A stretch of 64,000 bases of DNA from assembly GCA_029233925.1 (NCBI GenBank), contig JARGOX010000016.1, positions 94,645 through 158,644 of the forward strand. The letters are read 5' to 3'. This document shows positions 43,679 through 53,650 of this stretch, piece by piece (the first letter of the stretch is position 1; every line of letters starts with the position of its first letter). The position numbers and the translations under genes are program-made. The notes beneath the pieces are model-generated. The model saw only the letters and a program-made list of their open reading frames with translations. It ran no database searches and had not been told where the DNA came from. This DNA comes from Rhizobiaceae bacterium (lineage in GTDB: Bacteria > Pseudomonadota > Alphaproteobacteria > Rhizobiales > Rhizobiaceae).

Positions 43679-44427
43679 CCAAATCCGCAGCGGGAAGCCT
43701 GCTCTATCTGGACGGTGTCCACGTGTCCTTTGACGGTTTCAAGGCCATCAACAATCTGTCACTCATTCTGCAGCCGGGTGAAATGCGGGCCATTATCGGA
43801 CCCAATGGTGCCGGCAAGACCACCATGATGGATATTGTGACCGGCAAGACAAGGCCTGACAGCGGCGATGTGATCTTCGACGGCGGCATTGATCTGACAC
43901 GGCACGATGAAACCGATATTGCCCAATTGGGCATCGGTCGCAAGTTTCAAAAACCGACCGTTTTCGAAAGCCATACGGTCTGGGACAATCTGGAACTGGC
44001 GCTCAATCGCAACCGCGGTGTTTTCGCCACATTGTTCCACGTCACAACGCAGAGAGACCGCGACCAGATAAACGACATTCTGGAGACAACCCGGTTGGTT
44101 GCCCGCAAAGATGAATTGGCCGCCAACCTGTCCCATGGACAGAAGCAATGGCTGGAAATCGGCATGCTGCTCGCGCAGGAACCCAAATTGCTGCTTGTCG
44201 ACGAGCCCGTTGCCGGCATGACAGACGCCGAAACGGAAGAGACCGCACGATTGCTGCGGGAAATTGCCAAATCCCGATCCGTGGTGGTGGTCGAGCATGA
44301 CATGAGTTTTGTCCGTGACCTTGATGTCAAGGTGACCGTGCTGGCCGAGGGCGCTGTTCTGGCAGAAGGATCGCTCGACCATGTCAGCTCCAATCAGAAA
44401 GTCATTGAGAATTACCTCGGGCGCTAG
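43675..44427 (+). CDS. urtD: Urea ABC transporter ATP-binding protein UrtD
   Basis: This is a LivG-like ATPase of 250 residues: Walker A GPNGAGKT, the Q-loop in GRKFQKPTVFESHTVWDNLEL, a signature-like LSHGQKQWLEIGMLL (the usual LSGGQ reads LSHGQ, as in other UrtD) and LLLVDEPVAGMTDAE. It overlaps urtC and is 34 bases before urtE. Confidence 0.95.
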   Translation: MTKSAAGSLLYLDGVHVSFDGFKAINNLSLILQPGEMRAIIGPNGAGKTTMMDIVTGKTRPDSGDVIFDGGIDLTRHDETDIAQLGIGRKFQKPTVFESHTVWDNLELALNRNRGVFATLFHVTTQRDRDQINDILETTRLVARKDELAANLSHGQKQWLEIGMLLAQEPKLLLVDEPVAGMTDAETEETARLLREIAKSRSVVVVEHDMSFVRDLDVKVTVLAEGAVLAEGSLDHVSSNQKVIENYLGR

Positions 44428-44461
44428 AGGCTTGCGGGTGTAACAGGAATGGTTGCAAACT

Positions 44462-45163
44462 ATGACAACACTTGAGGTCGAGGATGTGCATCTCCATTAT
44501 GGTGCGGCGGAAGCCTTGCGCGGCGTATCGCTGAAGGCCGAACCCGGACGCATCACCTGTGTCCTGGGCCGCAATGGCGTTGGGAAAACATCGCTGCTTA
44601 GCGCCATCACCGGCCAGCATGGCGTCACCTCCGGGTCGATCCGGTTTGAAGACAAGGAGCTCAAGGGTCAGCCGCCCTATGCGCGCGCGGCTCGCGGCAT
44701 TGCCAGCGTTCCGCAAGGGCGTGAGATCTTTCCGCTGCTCACGGTGCGCGAGAACCTGGAAACCGGTTATGCCTGCCTGCCGCGCAAGCAACGCTCTGTT
44801 CCGCCGGAGGTTTTTGAGATGTTTCCGGTTCTCGACAGCATGTTGTCGCGACGCGGCGGCGACCTTTCCGGTGGCCAGCAGCAACAATTGGCCATTGGCC
44901 GTGCGCTTGTCACCCGGCCGAAGCTTCTGATTCTGGATGAACCGACGGAAGGCATCCAGCCATCCATCATCAAGGATATCGGCCGCGCGCTGACCTATCT
45001 TCGCGATAGTGCCGGGCTGACCATCTTGCTCGTGGAACAATATCTCGACTTCTGCCGAGAACTGGCCGACCATGTCTACATCATGGACCGCGGTGAAATT
45101 GTGCATAGCGGCCCGGCAGAAGATCTGGATAATGCGGACACACGCCGCCACTTGATGGTATGA
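44462..45163 (+). CDS. urtE: Urea ABC transporter ATP-binding protein UrtE
   Basis: This is a LivF-like ATPase of 233 residues: Walker A GRNGVGKT, IASVPQGREIFPLLTVRENLETGY, signature LSGGQQQQLAIGRALV and LLILDEPTEGIQPSI. The ATG at 44462 is the family-like start, but a TTG three codons earlier has the better-spaced AGGA site and may be used. It ends 9 bases before ureD, joining transporter and enzyme genes in one unit. Confidence 0.94.
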   Translation: MTTLEVEDVHLHYGAAEALRGVSLKAEPGRITCVLGRNGVGKTSLLSAITGQHGVTSGSIRFEDKELKGQPPYARAARGIASVPQGREIFPLLTVRENLETGYACLPRKQRSVPPEVFEMFPVLDSMLSRRGGDLSGGQQQQLAIGRALVTRPKLLILDEPTEGIQPSIIKDIGRALTYLRDSAGLTILLVEQYLDFCRELADHVYIMDRGEIVHSGPAEDLDNADTRRHLMV

Positions 45164-45172
45164 TTCACTGCA

Positions 45173-46060
45173 ATGAACAAACATGACACCATCGCCGGCG
45201 CAGCTGACAGCACCCAGGTAAAGGCCCCTGCCGCGCGCATGCAGCGCGCCCGCGGCGCCGCACGGCTCAGTGCGACCCATCTGGATGGCAGGACCCGTCT
45301 TGCACGGCTTTATCAGCAAGGATCTGCGAAAATTCGCATGCCGCGCAGCCATCATTATTTTGCACTGGACGCCGTTCTGATCAACACCTCGGGTGGTCTG
45401 ACCGGTGGTGACCAGATGGACTGGACCATCGATCTCGGGCGAAATGCCAAGGCGATCGTCACCACACAGGCCTGTGAAAGAATCTATCGGGCACGGTCCG
45501 ACGCAGCCTGTATCAATACCGACATCACCCTTTCCGAAGGCGCGGCCCTATCCTGGCTTCCGCAGGAAACAATCCTTTTTGACGGCGGGGCCTATGTCAG
45601 AAAACTGACCGTCAGACTGGCGCCCGGCGCCAGCTTTCTCATGGTCGAACCATTGATCATCGGTCGCACCGCGATGGGAGAAATTGTCAACTCCGGATCC
45701 ATCCACGATCATTGGCGCATTTATCGCGGCGGGCACCTGCTTCATGCCGAAGACATGCGGCTCGACGGTGACATGCAGACCCTTCTCAACCGCGCCAGCA
45801 CCGCGGCCGGGGCCATTGCCCTGGCCACCATCATTGTGGTGCATGACGATTGCGATGATATGGTGGAACCGCTACGCCAGAGGCTCGGCGCCAACAGCGG
45901 CATCAGTTGCATCCATTCGTCAGCCGGCAAACGTCTTGTGTTTCGCTGCATTGCCGAATCGGGTTTTGCCTTGCGCAAGGAAATTGTTCCGGTCATTGAT
46001 TGGTGCAACAGCAAGATCATCGGTCCCGGCCATGGCCTGCCGAAACTGTGGAACACTTGA
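45173..46060 (+). CDS. ureD: Urease accessory protein UreD
   Basis: UreD (295 residues) scaffolds the urease apoprotein with UreF and UreG for nickel insertion. Typical blocks are ALDAVLINTSGGLTGGDQMDW, AIVTTQACERIYRA, LSWLPQETILFDGGAYVRKLTV and the C-terminal GLPKLW. The first 30 residues are variable. It lies between urtE and ureA with short gaps. Confidence 0.95.
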   Translation: MNKHDTIAGAADSTQVKAPAARMQRARGAARLSATHLDGRTRLARLYQQGSAKIRMPRSHHYFALDAVLINTSGGLTGGDQMDWTIDLGRNAKAIVTTQACERIYRARSDAACINTDITLSEGAALSWLPQETILFDGGAYVRKLTVRLAPGASFLMVEPLIIGRTAMGEIVNSGSIHDHWRIYRGGHLLHAEDMRLDGDMQTLLNRASTAAGAIALATIIVVHDDCDDMVEPLRQRLGANSGISCIHSSAGKRLVFRCIAESGFALRKEIVPVIDWCNSKIIGPGHGLPKLWNT

Positions 46061-46069
46061 GGAGATCCC

Positions 46070-46372
46070 ATGAATCTGACACCCAGGGAAAAGGACAAAT
46101 TGCTGATCGCCATGGCGGCCGAGGTCGCGCGCAAGCGACTGGCGCGCGGCGTTAAGCTCAATTACCCGGAAGCCATCGCGCTGATATCCGATCATGTTGT
46201 CGAAGGGGCCCGGGACGGCGAAACCGTTGCCCATCTGATGGAGGCCGGCGCCCATGTGCTGGCGCGTGATCAGGTCATGGAGGGAATCGCCGAGATGATC
46301 CATGATATTCAGGTGGAGGCCACATTTCCCGATGGCGTCAAGCTTGTCACCGTTCATCAGCCAATCCGATAG
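46070..46372 (+). CDS. ureA: Urease gamma subunit UreA
   Basis: The 100-residue product opens [35 protein letters not shown] and has [16 protein letters not shown] at the end, the invariant gamma-subunit pattern. It is separate from the beta subunit, as in most bacteria (a fused gamma-beta occurs in Helicobacter). An AGGAG site precedes the start. Confidence 0.97.
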   Translation: MNLTPREKDKLLIAMAAEVARKRLARGVKLNYPEAIALISDHVVEGARDGETVAHLMEAGAHVLARDQVMEGIAEMIHDIQVEATFPDGVKLVTVHQPIR

Positions 46373-46387
46373 AACCGGAGATACCCC

Positions 46388-46693
46388 ATGATTCCAGGTG
46401 AAATCATCTGCGCCCAGAGCGACATCATTCTCAATGAAGGTGCCCAAACCCTGACCATTAAGGTCGCCAATCGCGGCGACCGCCCGGTGCAGGTCGGCAG
46501 TCATTATCATTTTTACGAATCCAACGAAGCGCTCGACTTTGATCGCGAACAGGCACGCGGCATGCGCCTCGACATCGCCGCCGGCACGGCCGTGCGCTTT
46601 GAACCGGGCCAGGAACGCGAAGTCACACTTGTTCCATACGGCGGCAAGCGCCGGGTTTATGGTTTCCAGCAGAAAATCATGGGATCACTCTAA
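46388..46693 (+). CDS. ureB: Urease beta subunit UreB
   Basis: The 101-residue product has [62 protein letters not shown] and [10 protein letters not shown], all standard for UreB. The TAA stop shares its last A with the ureC ATG (TAATG). Confidence 0.97.
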   Translation: MIPGEIICAQSDIILNEGAQTLTIKVANRGDRPVQVGSHYHFYESNEALDFDREQARGMRLDIAAGTAVRFEPGQEREVTLVPYGGKRRVYGFQQKIMGSL

Positions 46694-48405
46694 TGCCAAC
46701 CAGGATTTCCAGAGCCGCCTATGCGGATATGTTCGGCCCCACAACCGGCGACAAGGTGCGGCTGGCCGATACAGTTTTGTTTATCGAAGTTGAACGCGAC
46801 CTGACGGTCTATGGTGAAGAGGTCAAATTCGGCGGCGGCAAGGTCATCCGCGACGGCATGGGGCAATCCCAGGTCACCAGAGCCGCCGGTGCTGTCGATA
46901 CGGTGATCACCAATGCCCTGATCGTCGATCATAGCGGCATCTACAAGGCCGATATCGGCCTTCGCAATGGTCTTATTCACGCCATTGGCAAGGCCGGCAA
47001 TCCAGATACGCAACCCGGGGTCGACATCATCATCGGCCCGGGCACGGAGGTCATCGCGGCTGAGGGTAAAATCGTCACCGCCGGTGGCTTTGACTCGCAT
47101 ATCCACTTCATTTGCCCGCAGCAGATTGAAGAGGCATTGATGTCCGGCGTGACCACCATGCTGGGCGGCGGTACCGGCCCGGCCCACGGCACGCTTGCCA
47201 CCACCTGCACACCCGGTGCCTGGCATCTCGGGCGCATGATCCAGGCGGCCGACGCCTTTCCGATGAATCTGGCCTTCGCCGGCAAGGGCAATGCGTCACG
47301 CCCCGAAGCGCTGGAGGAAATGGTTCTGGCTGGCGCCTGTTCGCTGAAACTGCATGAAGACTGGGGCACCACCCCCGGCGCCATCGACACCTGCCTGTCG
47401 GTGGCCGATGCCCATGACATCCAGGTGATGATACATACCGACACGCTCAATGAGAGCGGATTTGTCGAAAGCACCATCAAGGCCATCAACGGGCGCACCA
47501 TCCACGCCTTTCACACTGAGGGCGCCGGTGGTGGCCATGCGCCCGATATCATCAAGATCTGCGGACTGCAGAACGTCATACCGTCGTCAACCAATCCAAC
47601 CCGCCCCTACACGGTCAATACGGTGGATGAACATCTCGACATGCTGATGGTCTGCCACCATCTGGATGACGGCATTCCCGAAGATGTGGCCTTCGCGGAA
47701 AGCCGCATACGAAAAGAGACCATTGCCGCAGAGGACATTCTCCACGATCTCGGCGCCTTTTCGATCATTGCTTCGGACAGCCAGGCCATGGGCAGGGTCG
47801 GCGAAGTGCTGATCCGCACCTGGCAGACCGCCGACAAGATGAAACGCCAACGGGGCCGCCTGACAGAAGAGACCGGCGAGAACGACAATTTCCGGGTCAA
47901 ACGCTATATCGCCAAATATACGATCAATCCGGCCATCGCCCAGGGGCTGTCAAAACATATCGGCTCCATTGAGGTCGGCAAACGCGCCGACATCGTGCTG
48001 TGGAAACCGGCCTTTTTTGGCGTAAAACCCGAAATGATCCTGGTTGGCGGAACCATCGCAGCAGCGCCCATGGGTGATCCCAATGCCTCGATCCCGACAC
48101 CGCAGCCCGTTCACTATCGCTACATGTTCGGAGCCTATGGCAAGTCTCTGACAAATTCCTCAGTCACCTTCGTGTCCAAGGCGTCGATGGAAACCGATCT
48201 GCATGCAAGCCTTGGCGTCGACAAGGCATTTGTCGCCGTCGAGAACACCCGCAGTGGCATCGGAAAATCATCGATGATCCACAATGCCGCGACCCCGCAT
48301 ATCGAAGTGAATCCGGAAACCTACGAGGTTCATGCCGATGGTGAATTGCTGACCTGTGAACCGGCAGACGTGGTTCCGATGGCCCAGAGGTATTTTCTGT
48401 TTTGA
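46693..48405 (+). CDS. ureC: Urease alpha (catalytic) subunit UreC
   Basis: UreC (570 residues) hydrolyses urea at a dinickel centre. All ligands are present, offset by two from Klebsiella numbering: His136 and His138 (DSHIHF), the carbamylated Lys219 ([10 protein letters not shown]), His248, His274 and Asp362. The flap Cys321 and catalytic His322 lie in [11 protein letters not shown]. It overlaps ureB by one base and ureE by 4. The enzyme supplies ammonium from urea imported by UrtABCDE. Confidence 0.98.
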   Translation: MPTRISRAAYADMFGPTTGDKVRLADTVLFIEVERDLTVYGEEVKFGGGKVIRDGMGQSQVTRAAGAVDTVITNALIVDHSGIYKADIGLRNGLIHAIGKAGNPDTQPGVDIIIGPGTEVIAAEGKIVTAGGFDSHIHFICPQQIEEALMSGVTTMLGGGTGPAHGTLATTCTPGAWHLGRMIQAADAFPMNLAFAGKGNASRPEALEEMVLAGACSLKLHEDWGTTPGAIDTCLSVADAHDIQVMIHTDTLNESGFVESTIKAINGRTIHAFHTEGAGGGHAPDIIKICGLQNVIPSSTNPTRPYTVNTVDEHLDMLMVCHHLDDGIPEDVAFAESRIRKETIAAEDILHDLGAFSIIASDSQAMGRVGEVLIRTWQTADKMKRQRGRLTEETGENDNFRVKRYIAKYTINPAIAQGLSKHIGSIEVGKRADIVLWKPAFFGVKPEMILVGGTIAAAPMGDPNASIPTPQPVHYRYMFGAYGKSLTNSSVTFVSKASMETDLHASLGVDKAFVAVENTRSGIGKSSMIHNAATPHIEVNPETYEVHADGELLTCEPADVVPMAQRYFLF

Positions 48406-48911
48406 CACATCCGACCGTCTCTTCGCTGTGTGCCATCAAATCCGGTGAGGCCGCCGATACGATCACCCTTGATGAAACGGCCCGCCACCGTCGGCGCATG
48501 ACGCTGACATCCGACAACGGCATCACCTTCCTGCTCAACCTGCCGCATGCCCGGTTGCTGCGCCATGGGGAAGGCCTGCTGCTCAGTGATGGCCGGATCA
48601 TCGAGGTGCGCGCAACACCGGAAAAGCTCTATCGGGTCCGCGCTGATTCCACCCACCACCTGTTGCAACTTGCCTGGCATCTGGGCAATCGCCATTGTCC
48701 GTCACAAATCGCCGATGATTGCCTGCTGATCCGCCATGACCATACGTTGCGCGCCATGCTGGAAGGTCTCGGCGCCCATATAGAAGACATAGAAGCCCCC
48801 TTCGATCCGCAGGGCGGCGCCTATGAAAAACCCCATGCCGGACATGATCATGGCGATGACCACCCCCATGACCACCCCCATGACCATCATCACGGTCATC
48901 AGCATGACTGA
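48402..48911 (+). CDS. ureE: Urease accessory nickel chaperone UreE
   Basis: UreE delivers nickel to the urease assembly complex. The 169-residue product has the peptide-binding domain ([35 protein letters not shown]) and the metal domain with [32 protein letters not shown]. The tail is very rich in His and Asp ([18 protein letters not shown]) and should bind several nickel ions. It uses a TTG start overlapping the ureC stop (TTGA). Its 3' end overlaps ureF by 8 bases. Confidence 0.95.
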   Translation: MTHPTVSSLCAIKSGEAADTITLDETARHRRRMTLTSDNGITFLLNLPHARLLRHGEGLLLSDGRIIEVRATPEKLYRVRADSTHHLLQLAWHLGNRHCPSQIADDCLLIRHDHTLRAMLEGLGAHIEDIEAPFDPQGGAYEKPHAGHDHGDDHPHDHPHDHHHGHQHD

Positions 48912-49575
48912 AATCGCCGCCGGCCAGAAACTGCTGCGTTTACTGACCTGGATGTCACCGACTTTTCCGATAGGCGCCTTTGCTTACAGCCACGGGCTGG
49001 AACGCGCGGTCCATGATGGACTGGTTCTGACCCGGGACGATCTTTACGATTGGCTGCACGACCTGATGACGCGCGGTTCAGCCTGGAATGACGCGGTGCT
49101 CTTTGCGCAAAGCTGGAACGATGCACAATCCGGCGCTGATCTCCATCAACTGGCGGCGTTGGCCGAAGCCATGGCGCCGTCTGCCGAGCGTCACATGGAA
49201 ACCATGATGCAGGGAACAGCCTTCCTGGATGCAGCGCGCGCCTGGCCGGACGACGTCTTTGCGCGACTGCCAAAGACCTGCGCCATGCCCGTTGCCGCTG
49301 GTGCCCTTTCCGGCGCCCATGGGATTGATCTCGAACAGGCCCTGGCCGCCTATCTACACGCATTCATCACCAATCTCATTCAGGCAGGACTGCGGCTGAT
49401 GCCCCTTGGTCAAGCAGATGGCGTGGCCCTTTTGGCACGCCTCGAAGACTGCGTGCTGGCAACCGCGCGCCAGGCATCCCTTGCATCACTCGACGATCTG
49501 GGCAGCGCGACAATCCTCGCGGAAATCGCCTCCCTCAAACATGAAACCCAGAACTCCAGGCTTTTTCGATCATGA
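48904..49575 (+). CDS. ureF: Urease accessory protein UreF
   Basis: UreF (223 residues) bridges UreD and UreG in the nickel-loading complex. [27 protein letters not shown] near the start and [26 protein letters not shown] are typical. The ATG at 48904 starts the family homology; the frame is open 27 codons upstream inside the His-rich ureE tail but that would be a translation of the repeat in another frame. It overlaps ureG by 4 bases. Confidence 0.95.
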   Translation: MTEIAAGQKLLRLLTWMSPTFPIGAFAYSHGLERAVHDGLVLTRDDLYDWLHDLMTRGSAWNDAVLFAQSWNDAQSGADLHQLAALAEAMAPSAERHMETMMQGTAFLDAARAWPDDVFARLPKTCAMPVAAGALSGAHGIDLEQALAAYLHAFITNLIQAGLRLMPLGQADGVALLARLEDCVLATARQASLASLDDLGSATILAEIASLKHETQNSRLFRS

Positions 49576-50225
49576 CCCCACTTCAAAACGGCCCCTTGCG
49601 TGTGGGCATCGGCGGACCGGTCGGCTCCGGCAAGACGACACTCACCGAAAAATTGTGCAAAGCCATGCGCGACCGATATTCCATCGGAGTGGTTACGAAC
49701 GACATCTACACGAAGGAAGATGCCGAGGCGCTTGTGCGGCTGCAGGCCCTGTCGTCGGATCGCATTGTCGGTGTGGAAACCGGTGGCTGTCCGCACACGG
49801 CAATCCGTGAGGATGCCTCAATCAACCTGTCAGCCATTGCCGCACTCACCGCGCGCCATCCTGATCTTGATATTGTTTTCATCGAATCGGGCGGTGACAA
49901 TCTGGCAGCGACCTTCTCACCGCAATTGGCCGATGTAACGCTCTATGTCATTTCAGTATGCCAGGGAGAGGAAATTCCGCGCAAGGGCGGGCCTGCCATT
50001 ACCCGCTCCGATCTGTTGATCATCAACAAGGCGGATCTGGCGCCGCATGTCGACGCCGATCTGTCCGTCATGGAACGCGACGCCGCCAGAATGCGCCCGG
50101 ACAAAAAAAGTCTGTTCACCGATATGCGGCGCGGCGAGGGTGTCGATGAGATCGTTGCCTTCCTGATCGAACTGGGCGGCCTGCCCGATCACAAAGATTC
50201 GACCAACCTCAAGAACGCGTCCTGA
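49572..50225 (+). CDS. ureG: Urease accessory GTPase UreG
   Basis: UreG (217 residues) is the SIMIBI-class GTPase that powers nickel insertion. It shows P-loop GPVGSGKT (15-22), [16 protein letters not shown] with the nickel-binding Cys-Pro-His, [19 protein letters not shown] and the guanine motif NKADL. It is the last gene of the urt-ure unit. Confidence 0.97.
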   Translation: MTPLQNGPLRVGIGGPVGSGKTTLTEKLCKAMRDRYSIGVVTNDIYTKEDAEALVRLQALSSDRIVGVETGGCPHTAIREDASINLSAIAALTARHPDLDIVFIESGGDNLAATFSPQLADVTLYVISVCQGEEIPRKGGPAITRSDLLIINKADLAPHVDADLSVMERDAARMRPDKKSLFTDMRRGEGVDEIVAFLIELGGLPDHKDSTNLKNAS

Positions 50226-50281
50226 TTGTCCTGATGACCCTATGATCTTGCGGCTGCGCGGGTGTATATACCGGCAACGGC

Positions 50282-50320
50282 CTCAGGCCCCAGTCTCAGG
50301 GCCCAGTCTCAGGCCCAACC
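50282..50320 (+). repeat. Three tandem 13-bp repeats upstream of the CurA-like gene
   Basis: CTCAGGCCCCAGT, CTCAGGGCCCAGT and CTCAGGCCCAACC follow head to tail, with a decayed TCAGTCACAGTCTC after them. The array lies 33 bases before the downstream ATG and may be a slippage product or bind a protein. Confidence 0.7.
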
Positions 50321-50352
50321 TCAGTCACAGTCTCGAAGATGGAACAGCACAC

Positions 50353-51381
50353 ATGACACAGAAAAACCGACGCATCGTTCTGGCATCGCGCCCGACGGGA
50401 TCGCCCGTCGCGACAAATTTCCGGCTGGAAGAGGCTGATATTCCGCAGCCTGGATCGGGTGAGGTTCTGCTGAAAACCCTCTATCTTTCGCTCGACCCCT
50501 ATATGCGTGGCCGCATGAATGATGCAGCTTCCTATGCCCCTTCGGTCAATCTCGACCAGACCATGGTTGGTGGGACGGTCAGCCGTGTGGTGGAATCTGC
50601 AAATCCCGGGTTTTCCGAGGGCGATCTGGTGCTCAGCGCCAATGGTTGGCAGGATTATGCCCTGTCCGATGGTGTTGATCTGTCAAAGTTGGACAAGACC
50701 ATGGCGCAACCGTCTCTCGCCCTGGGCGTTCTCGGCATGCCCGGTTTTACCGCCTATGTCGGCTTGCTGGATATCGGTCAGCCGGTTGAAGGTGAAACCG
50801 TCGTTGTCGCCGCGGCCAGTGGCGCTGTCGGTTCCGTGGTTGGCCAGATAGCGAAGCTGAAAGGCTGCCGCATTGTCGGCATTGCCGGTGGCCCTAAAAA
50901 ATGCCGTTATGTGGCCGAGGAACTCGGCTTTGACGCCTGCATTGATCACCGTGATCCGCGGCTGAAGGAGAATCTTGCAGCGGCCTGCCCGGATGGCATC
51001 GACGTCTATTTTGAGAATGTCGGCGGCGCCGTATTCGATGCCGTTCTGCCTTTGCTCAATGTCCACGCCCGCATTCCCCTGTGCGGCCGCATCGCCAGCT
51101 TCAGCGCCACCAGCCTGCCGGAGGGTCCCGACCCCACGCCTGCCCTGTTTGGAAACCTTCTGGTCAAGCGCATCAAGGTCCAGGGCTTCATCATCTTCGA
51201 TCATTATCAAGATCGTTTTGGTGCCTTTGCAAGGGACATGGCCACATGGTTGAGCGAAGGTCGGATCAAATACCGCGAAGACATGATGGACGGTCTGGAA
51301 AACGCCCCCGAAGCCTTCATTGGCCTGCTGAAGGGCAAGAACTTTGGCAAGCTGGTCATCAACGTCGCAGCAGATTCGTAA
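50353..51381 (+). CDS. NADP-dependent alkenal/quinone oxidoreductase (CurA/YncB-like MDR)
   Basis: This is a zinc-free medium-chain reductase of 342 residues. Family marks are LYLSLDPYMRGRMND (about 44-58), GMPGFTAYVGLLDIGQP, the NADP-binding VVAAASGAVGSVVGQIAKLKGCRIVGIAGG, and IDVYFENVGGAVFDAVLPLLN. Relatives reduce alpha,beta-unsaturated ketones or curcumin-like enones with NADPH. The start at 50353 gives the family N-terminus (RRIVLASRPTGSP). It appears monocistronic; it is not functionally linked to urease by anything I can see. Confidence 0.88.
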   Translation: MTQKNRRIVLASRPTGSPVATNFRLEEADIPQPGSGEVLLKTLYLSLDPYMRGRMNDAASYAPSVNLDQTMVGGTVSRVVESANPGFSEGDLVLSANGWQDYALSDGVDLSKLDKTMAQPSLALGVLGMPGFTAYVGLLDIGQPVEGETVVVAAASGAVGSVVGQIAKLKGCRIVGIAGGPKKCRYVAEELGFDACIDHRDPRLKENLAAACPDGIDVYFENVGGAVFDAVLPLLNVHARIPLCGRIASFSATSLPEGPDPTPALFGNLLVKRIKVQGFIIFDHYQDRFGAFARDMATWLSEGRIKYREDMMDGLENAPEAFIGLLKGKNFGKLVINVAADS

Positions 51382-51632
51382 TTCCCTGCACGACACCGGA
51401 TAGACTTTATATCAGACTGGTTGGCGATACGGGGTATCGATCAAGACGCGCGCCGCCGTCCATTGAGCCTCCCGAATCGACCTTCGGTGTGCCCGGCCTG
51501 TTGCGACGGCGCAAAACACTTTCCTGTGGTATACGCAATGCATCCTTTGACTTTAATTGCCTGACAAGCAATGCCGACTTATAAAACGTTCTCTAGAAAA
51601 AAATGACACATTGATCCAAGAGAATACATTGC

Positions 51633-52898
51633 ATGGACATGAAACCGGATTGGGTCGAAGGCACAAAACCAGAAAAAACTGCACGTCATGAGAACCCCGG
51701 TTTTGAAAACCAGGTCGAATCGCGTTTGGTTCTTAATTTTTCCGGTTTTGAAAAGTCCAGCATTGAAAACCAGATTTCCAATCTCCTTCGCTGCGGCCGG
51801 AAATCAGGTGCCTTGTTCGGGTTCGAATTGAAAGGTCCGGATTCCCCGCCTGCCGCCGGAAGCGCCCATGATGCGGCCTGCTCCGTCTGTGCCGAAGGCC
51901 AAGACTGGCAAACGAACACAAGGCTCGTCCAGTTTGGCTGGTACGATATCGTCTCCCGATACGACGGTATGAAATTTCCAGACGGTTTAATCTCCAATGC
52001 CGCCAAATATCTCGCTTTCTTTGCCGACGGCACAGTTTTTCGCTATCTCAAAGCAAGCAAACTGTATTTTTTCTTCACCATATATCCGCTGGTCTGCTGG
52101 ATCGTATCAGCCCTGATCAGCCTTGAACTGGCAAATCTCATAACCGGGACGTTGATGCAGCCAGGTGCCATGTTTGCCTTGACGACCGCTGCTTTGGCCA
52201 TTGGCATCTGGCTGCTATTGCTCAAGTGGCCGGGCGATTACCTTTATCTACAAACGACCATTGGAAATTGGGGGTTTGCCCGGGACCTGATCAATCGCAC
52301 CAATCCGGAGGTGGAAGACAGAATGTTGCTGTTTGCACGCCGGATGGGGGATGAGATTTCCCGGTCAGAGCACGACGAAATCCTCATTGCCGGCCACAGT
52401 TTCGGAAGCGTATGGGCGATTTGTGCACTGTCTCTGGCACTGAAAGAGAAACCAGGGCTCCTCGACAACAAAAAGGTGCGCATACTTGCACTGGGATCAA
52501 GCCATCTGAAAGTCGCCCTTTGTCCGAAGGCCGGGTGGATGCGGCGACAACTTGAACAAGTTTTGAAGCAAAAAACGATCTACTGGCATGAGTTTCAATC
52601 AAAGGACGACGCCATATCGTTTTACAAGGCTGACCCTTTTGAGCCGATCGGGATCGATGGTCCGGCAGGCGGTTATTCGGTATATTATGTCCGCTTCAAA
52701 CATGGCTTGAGTATTGAGCGTTATCGACGCATGAAGCGCTCGCTCTATCGCACCCATTGCCAATATGTGCGCCAGAATGACCGACCTGTCAGTTTTGATT
52801 TTGGTCTGCGGCTTTTTGGCCCCCTGGATGCAAAAGAACTCGCCGAGAAACCTGAATTGCTGACCGATTGGCCAAACGTAAAAGCAGGACAATTGTGA
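51633..52898 (+). CDS. Predicted membrane alpha/beta serine hydrolase, little-known family
   Basis: The 421-residue product has a first strand RLVLNFSGFE (31-40), then a divergent polar stretch, then WYDIVSRYD. Two hydrophobic helices follow (about 146-170 and 180-198), and after them LIAGHSFGSVWAICAL with nucleophile motif GHSFGS (254-259). The pattern fits an alpha/beta hydrolase with a membrane hairpin inserted before the nucleophile elbow. No catalytic Asp or His can be fixed by eye. The stop overlaps the start of the methyltransferase-like gene (TGATG), so the two are translated together. I do not recognise a characterised homologue. Confidence 0.65.
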   Translation: MDMKPDWVEGTKPEKTARHENPGFENQVESRLVLNFSGFEKSSIENQISNLLRCGRKSGALFGFELKGPDSPPAAGSAHDAACSVCAEGQDWQTNTRLVQFGWYDIVSRYDGMKFPDGLISNAAKYLAFFADGTVFRYLKASKLYFFFTIYPLVCWIVSALISLELANLITGTLMQPGAMFALTTAALAIGIWLLLLKWPGDYLYLQTTIGNWGFARDLINRTNPEVEDRMLLFARRMGDEISRSEHDEILIAGHSFGSVWAICALSLALKEKPGLLDNKKVRILALGSSHLKVALCPKAGWMRRQLEQVLKQKTIYWHEFQSKDDAISFYKADPFEPIGIDGPAGGYSVYYVRFKHGLSIERYRRMKRSLYRTHCQYVRQNDRPVSFDFGLRLFGPLDAKELAEKPELLTDWPNVKAGQL

Positions 52899-53491
52899 TG
52901 GATATTGATCTGCCCCTGTGGAGCAAGATTGCCTGGTGTGTCTTCATCGTCCTGTGGGCGGGTTTGCGCTGGCAACCAAATGTCAGGTCTCGGCGCCATG
53001 GGATCAAGGTGACCCGGCGGCCACTGAAGGAGCAGATTTCACTGGCAATTTCGTTCAGCGGGCTTGGGTTGCTGCCGGGAATATGGGTTTTCTCCGGCCT
53101 CCCCTCTGCGCTGAATTACAGCCCTGATCCACTCATGTTTGCCATTGGCATTGTCTTGTTTGCTGTCTCGCTTGTTCTCTTTCGCCTGACCCACAAGGCC
53201 TTGGGAGCAATGTGGTCCAACAGCCTTGACCTGCGCGAAGGGCATCAGTTGATCACCACATCAATCTACAGCAATTTGCGCCATCCCATGTATTCGGCAT
53301 TCTGGCTTTGGGCGCTTGCGCAGGCTTTCCTGTTACCAAACTGGCTGGCGGGTTTTGCCGGGCTTGTGGGTTTTGGTACCCTGTTTTTTCTTCGAATCGG
53401 TCAGGAAGAAAAAATGATGGAAATGGAGTTTGGTGAATCCTACCGGGAATATGTCAAAAAAACCAAGCGGATCATTCCGGGTATCTATTGA
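52898..53491 (+). CDS. Isoprenylcysteine/phospholipid methyltransferase-like membrane protein
   Basis: The 197-residue product has about five hydrophobic segments and ends with the ICMT/PEMT-type block: SIYSNLRHPMYSAFWLWAL (RHPMY) and, after a helix, IGQEEKMMEMEFGESYREYVKKTKRIIPGIY, where EE, FG-x-x-Y-x-x-Y and the terminal Pro are the family pattern for SAM binding. Its methyl acceptor is unknown. The start at 52898 couples to the upstream hydrolase gene, and a secreted hydrolase gene follows. Confidence 0.8.
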   Translation: MDIDLPLWSKIAWCVFIVLWAGLRWQPNVRSRRHGIKVTRRPLKEQISLAISFSGLGLLPGIWVFSGLPSALNYSPDPLMFAIGIVLFAVSLVLFRLTHKALGAMWSNSLDLREGHQLITTSIYSNLRHPMYSAFWLWALAQAFLLPNWLAGFAGLVGFGTLFFLRIGQEEKMMEMEFGESYREYVKKTKRIIPGIY

Positions 53492-53650
53492 ACTTGCCGC
53501 AGCCAACACTGGAACATTGTTTTTTGAATTGAACACATCACGGATTATTAATATTGCAAGATATTCTTGGCACAATCGGAAATAGATGATTTCGGTTGAT
53601 TGCCAACGGAACAAAGCTTGCCGACAGATATTCTGAGAGGGGAACAGGAC

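Noticed and set aside
48823..48903. Longer ureF start inside the ureE His-rich tail
   Set aside because: The extra residues are an out-of-frame reading of the His/Asp repeat and are absent from UreF homologues.
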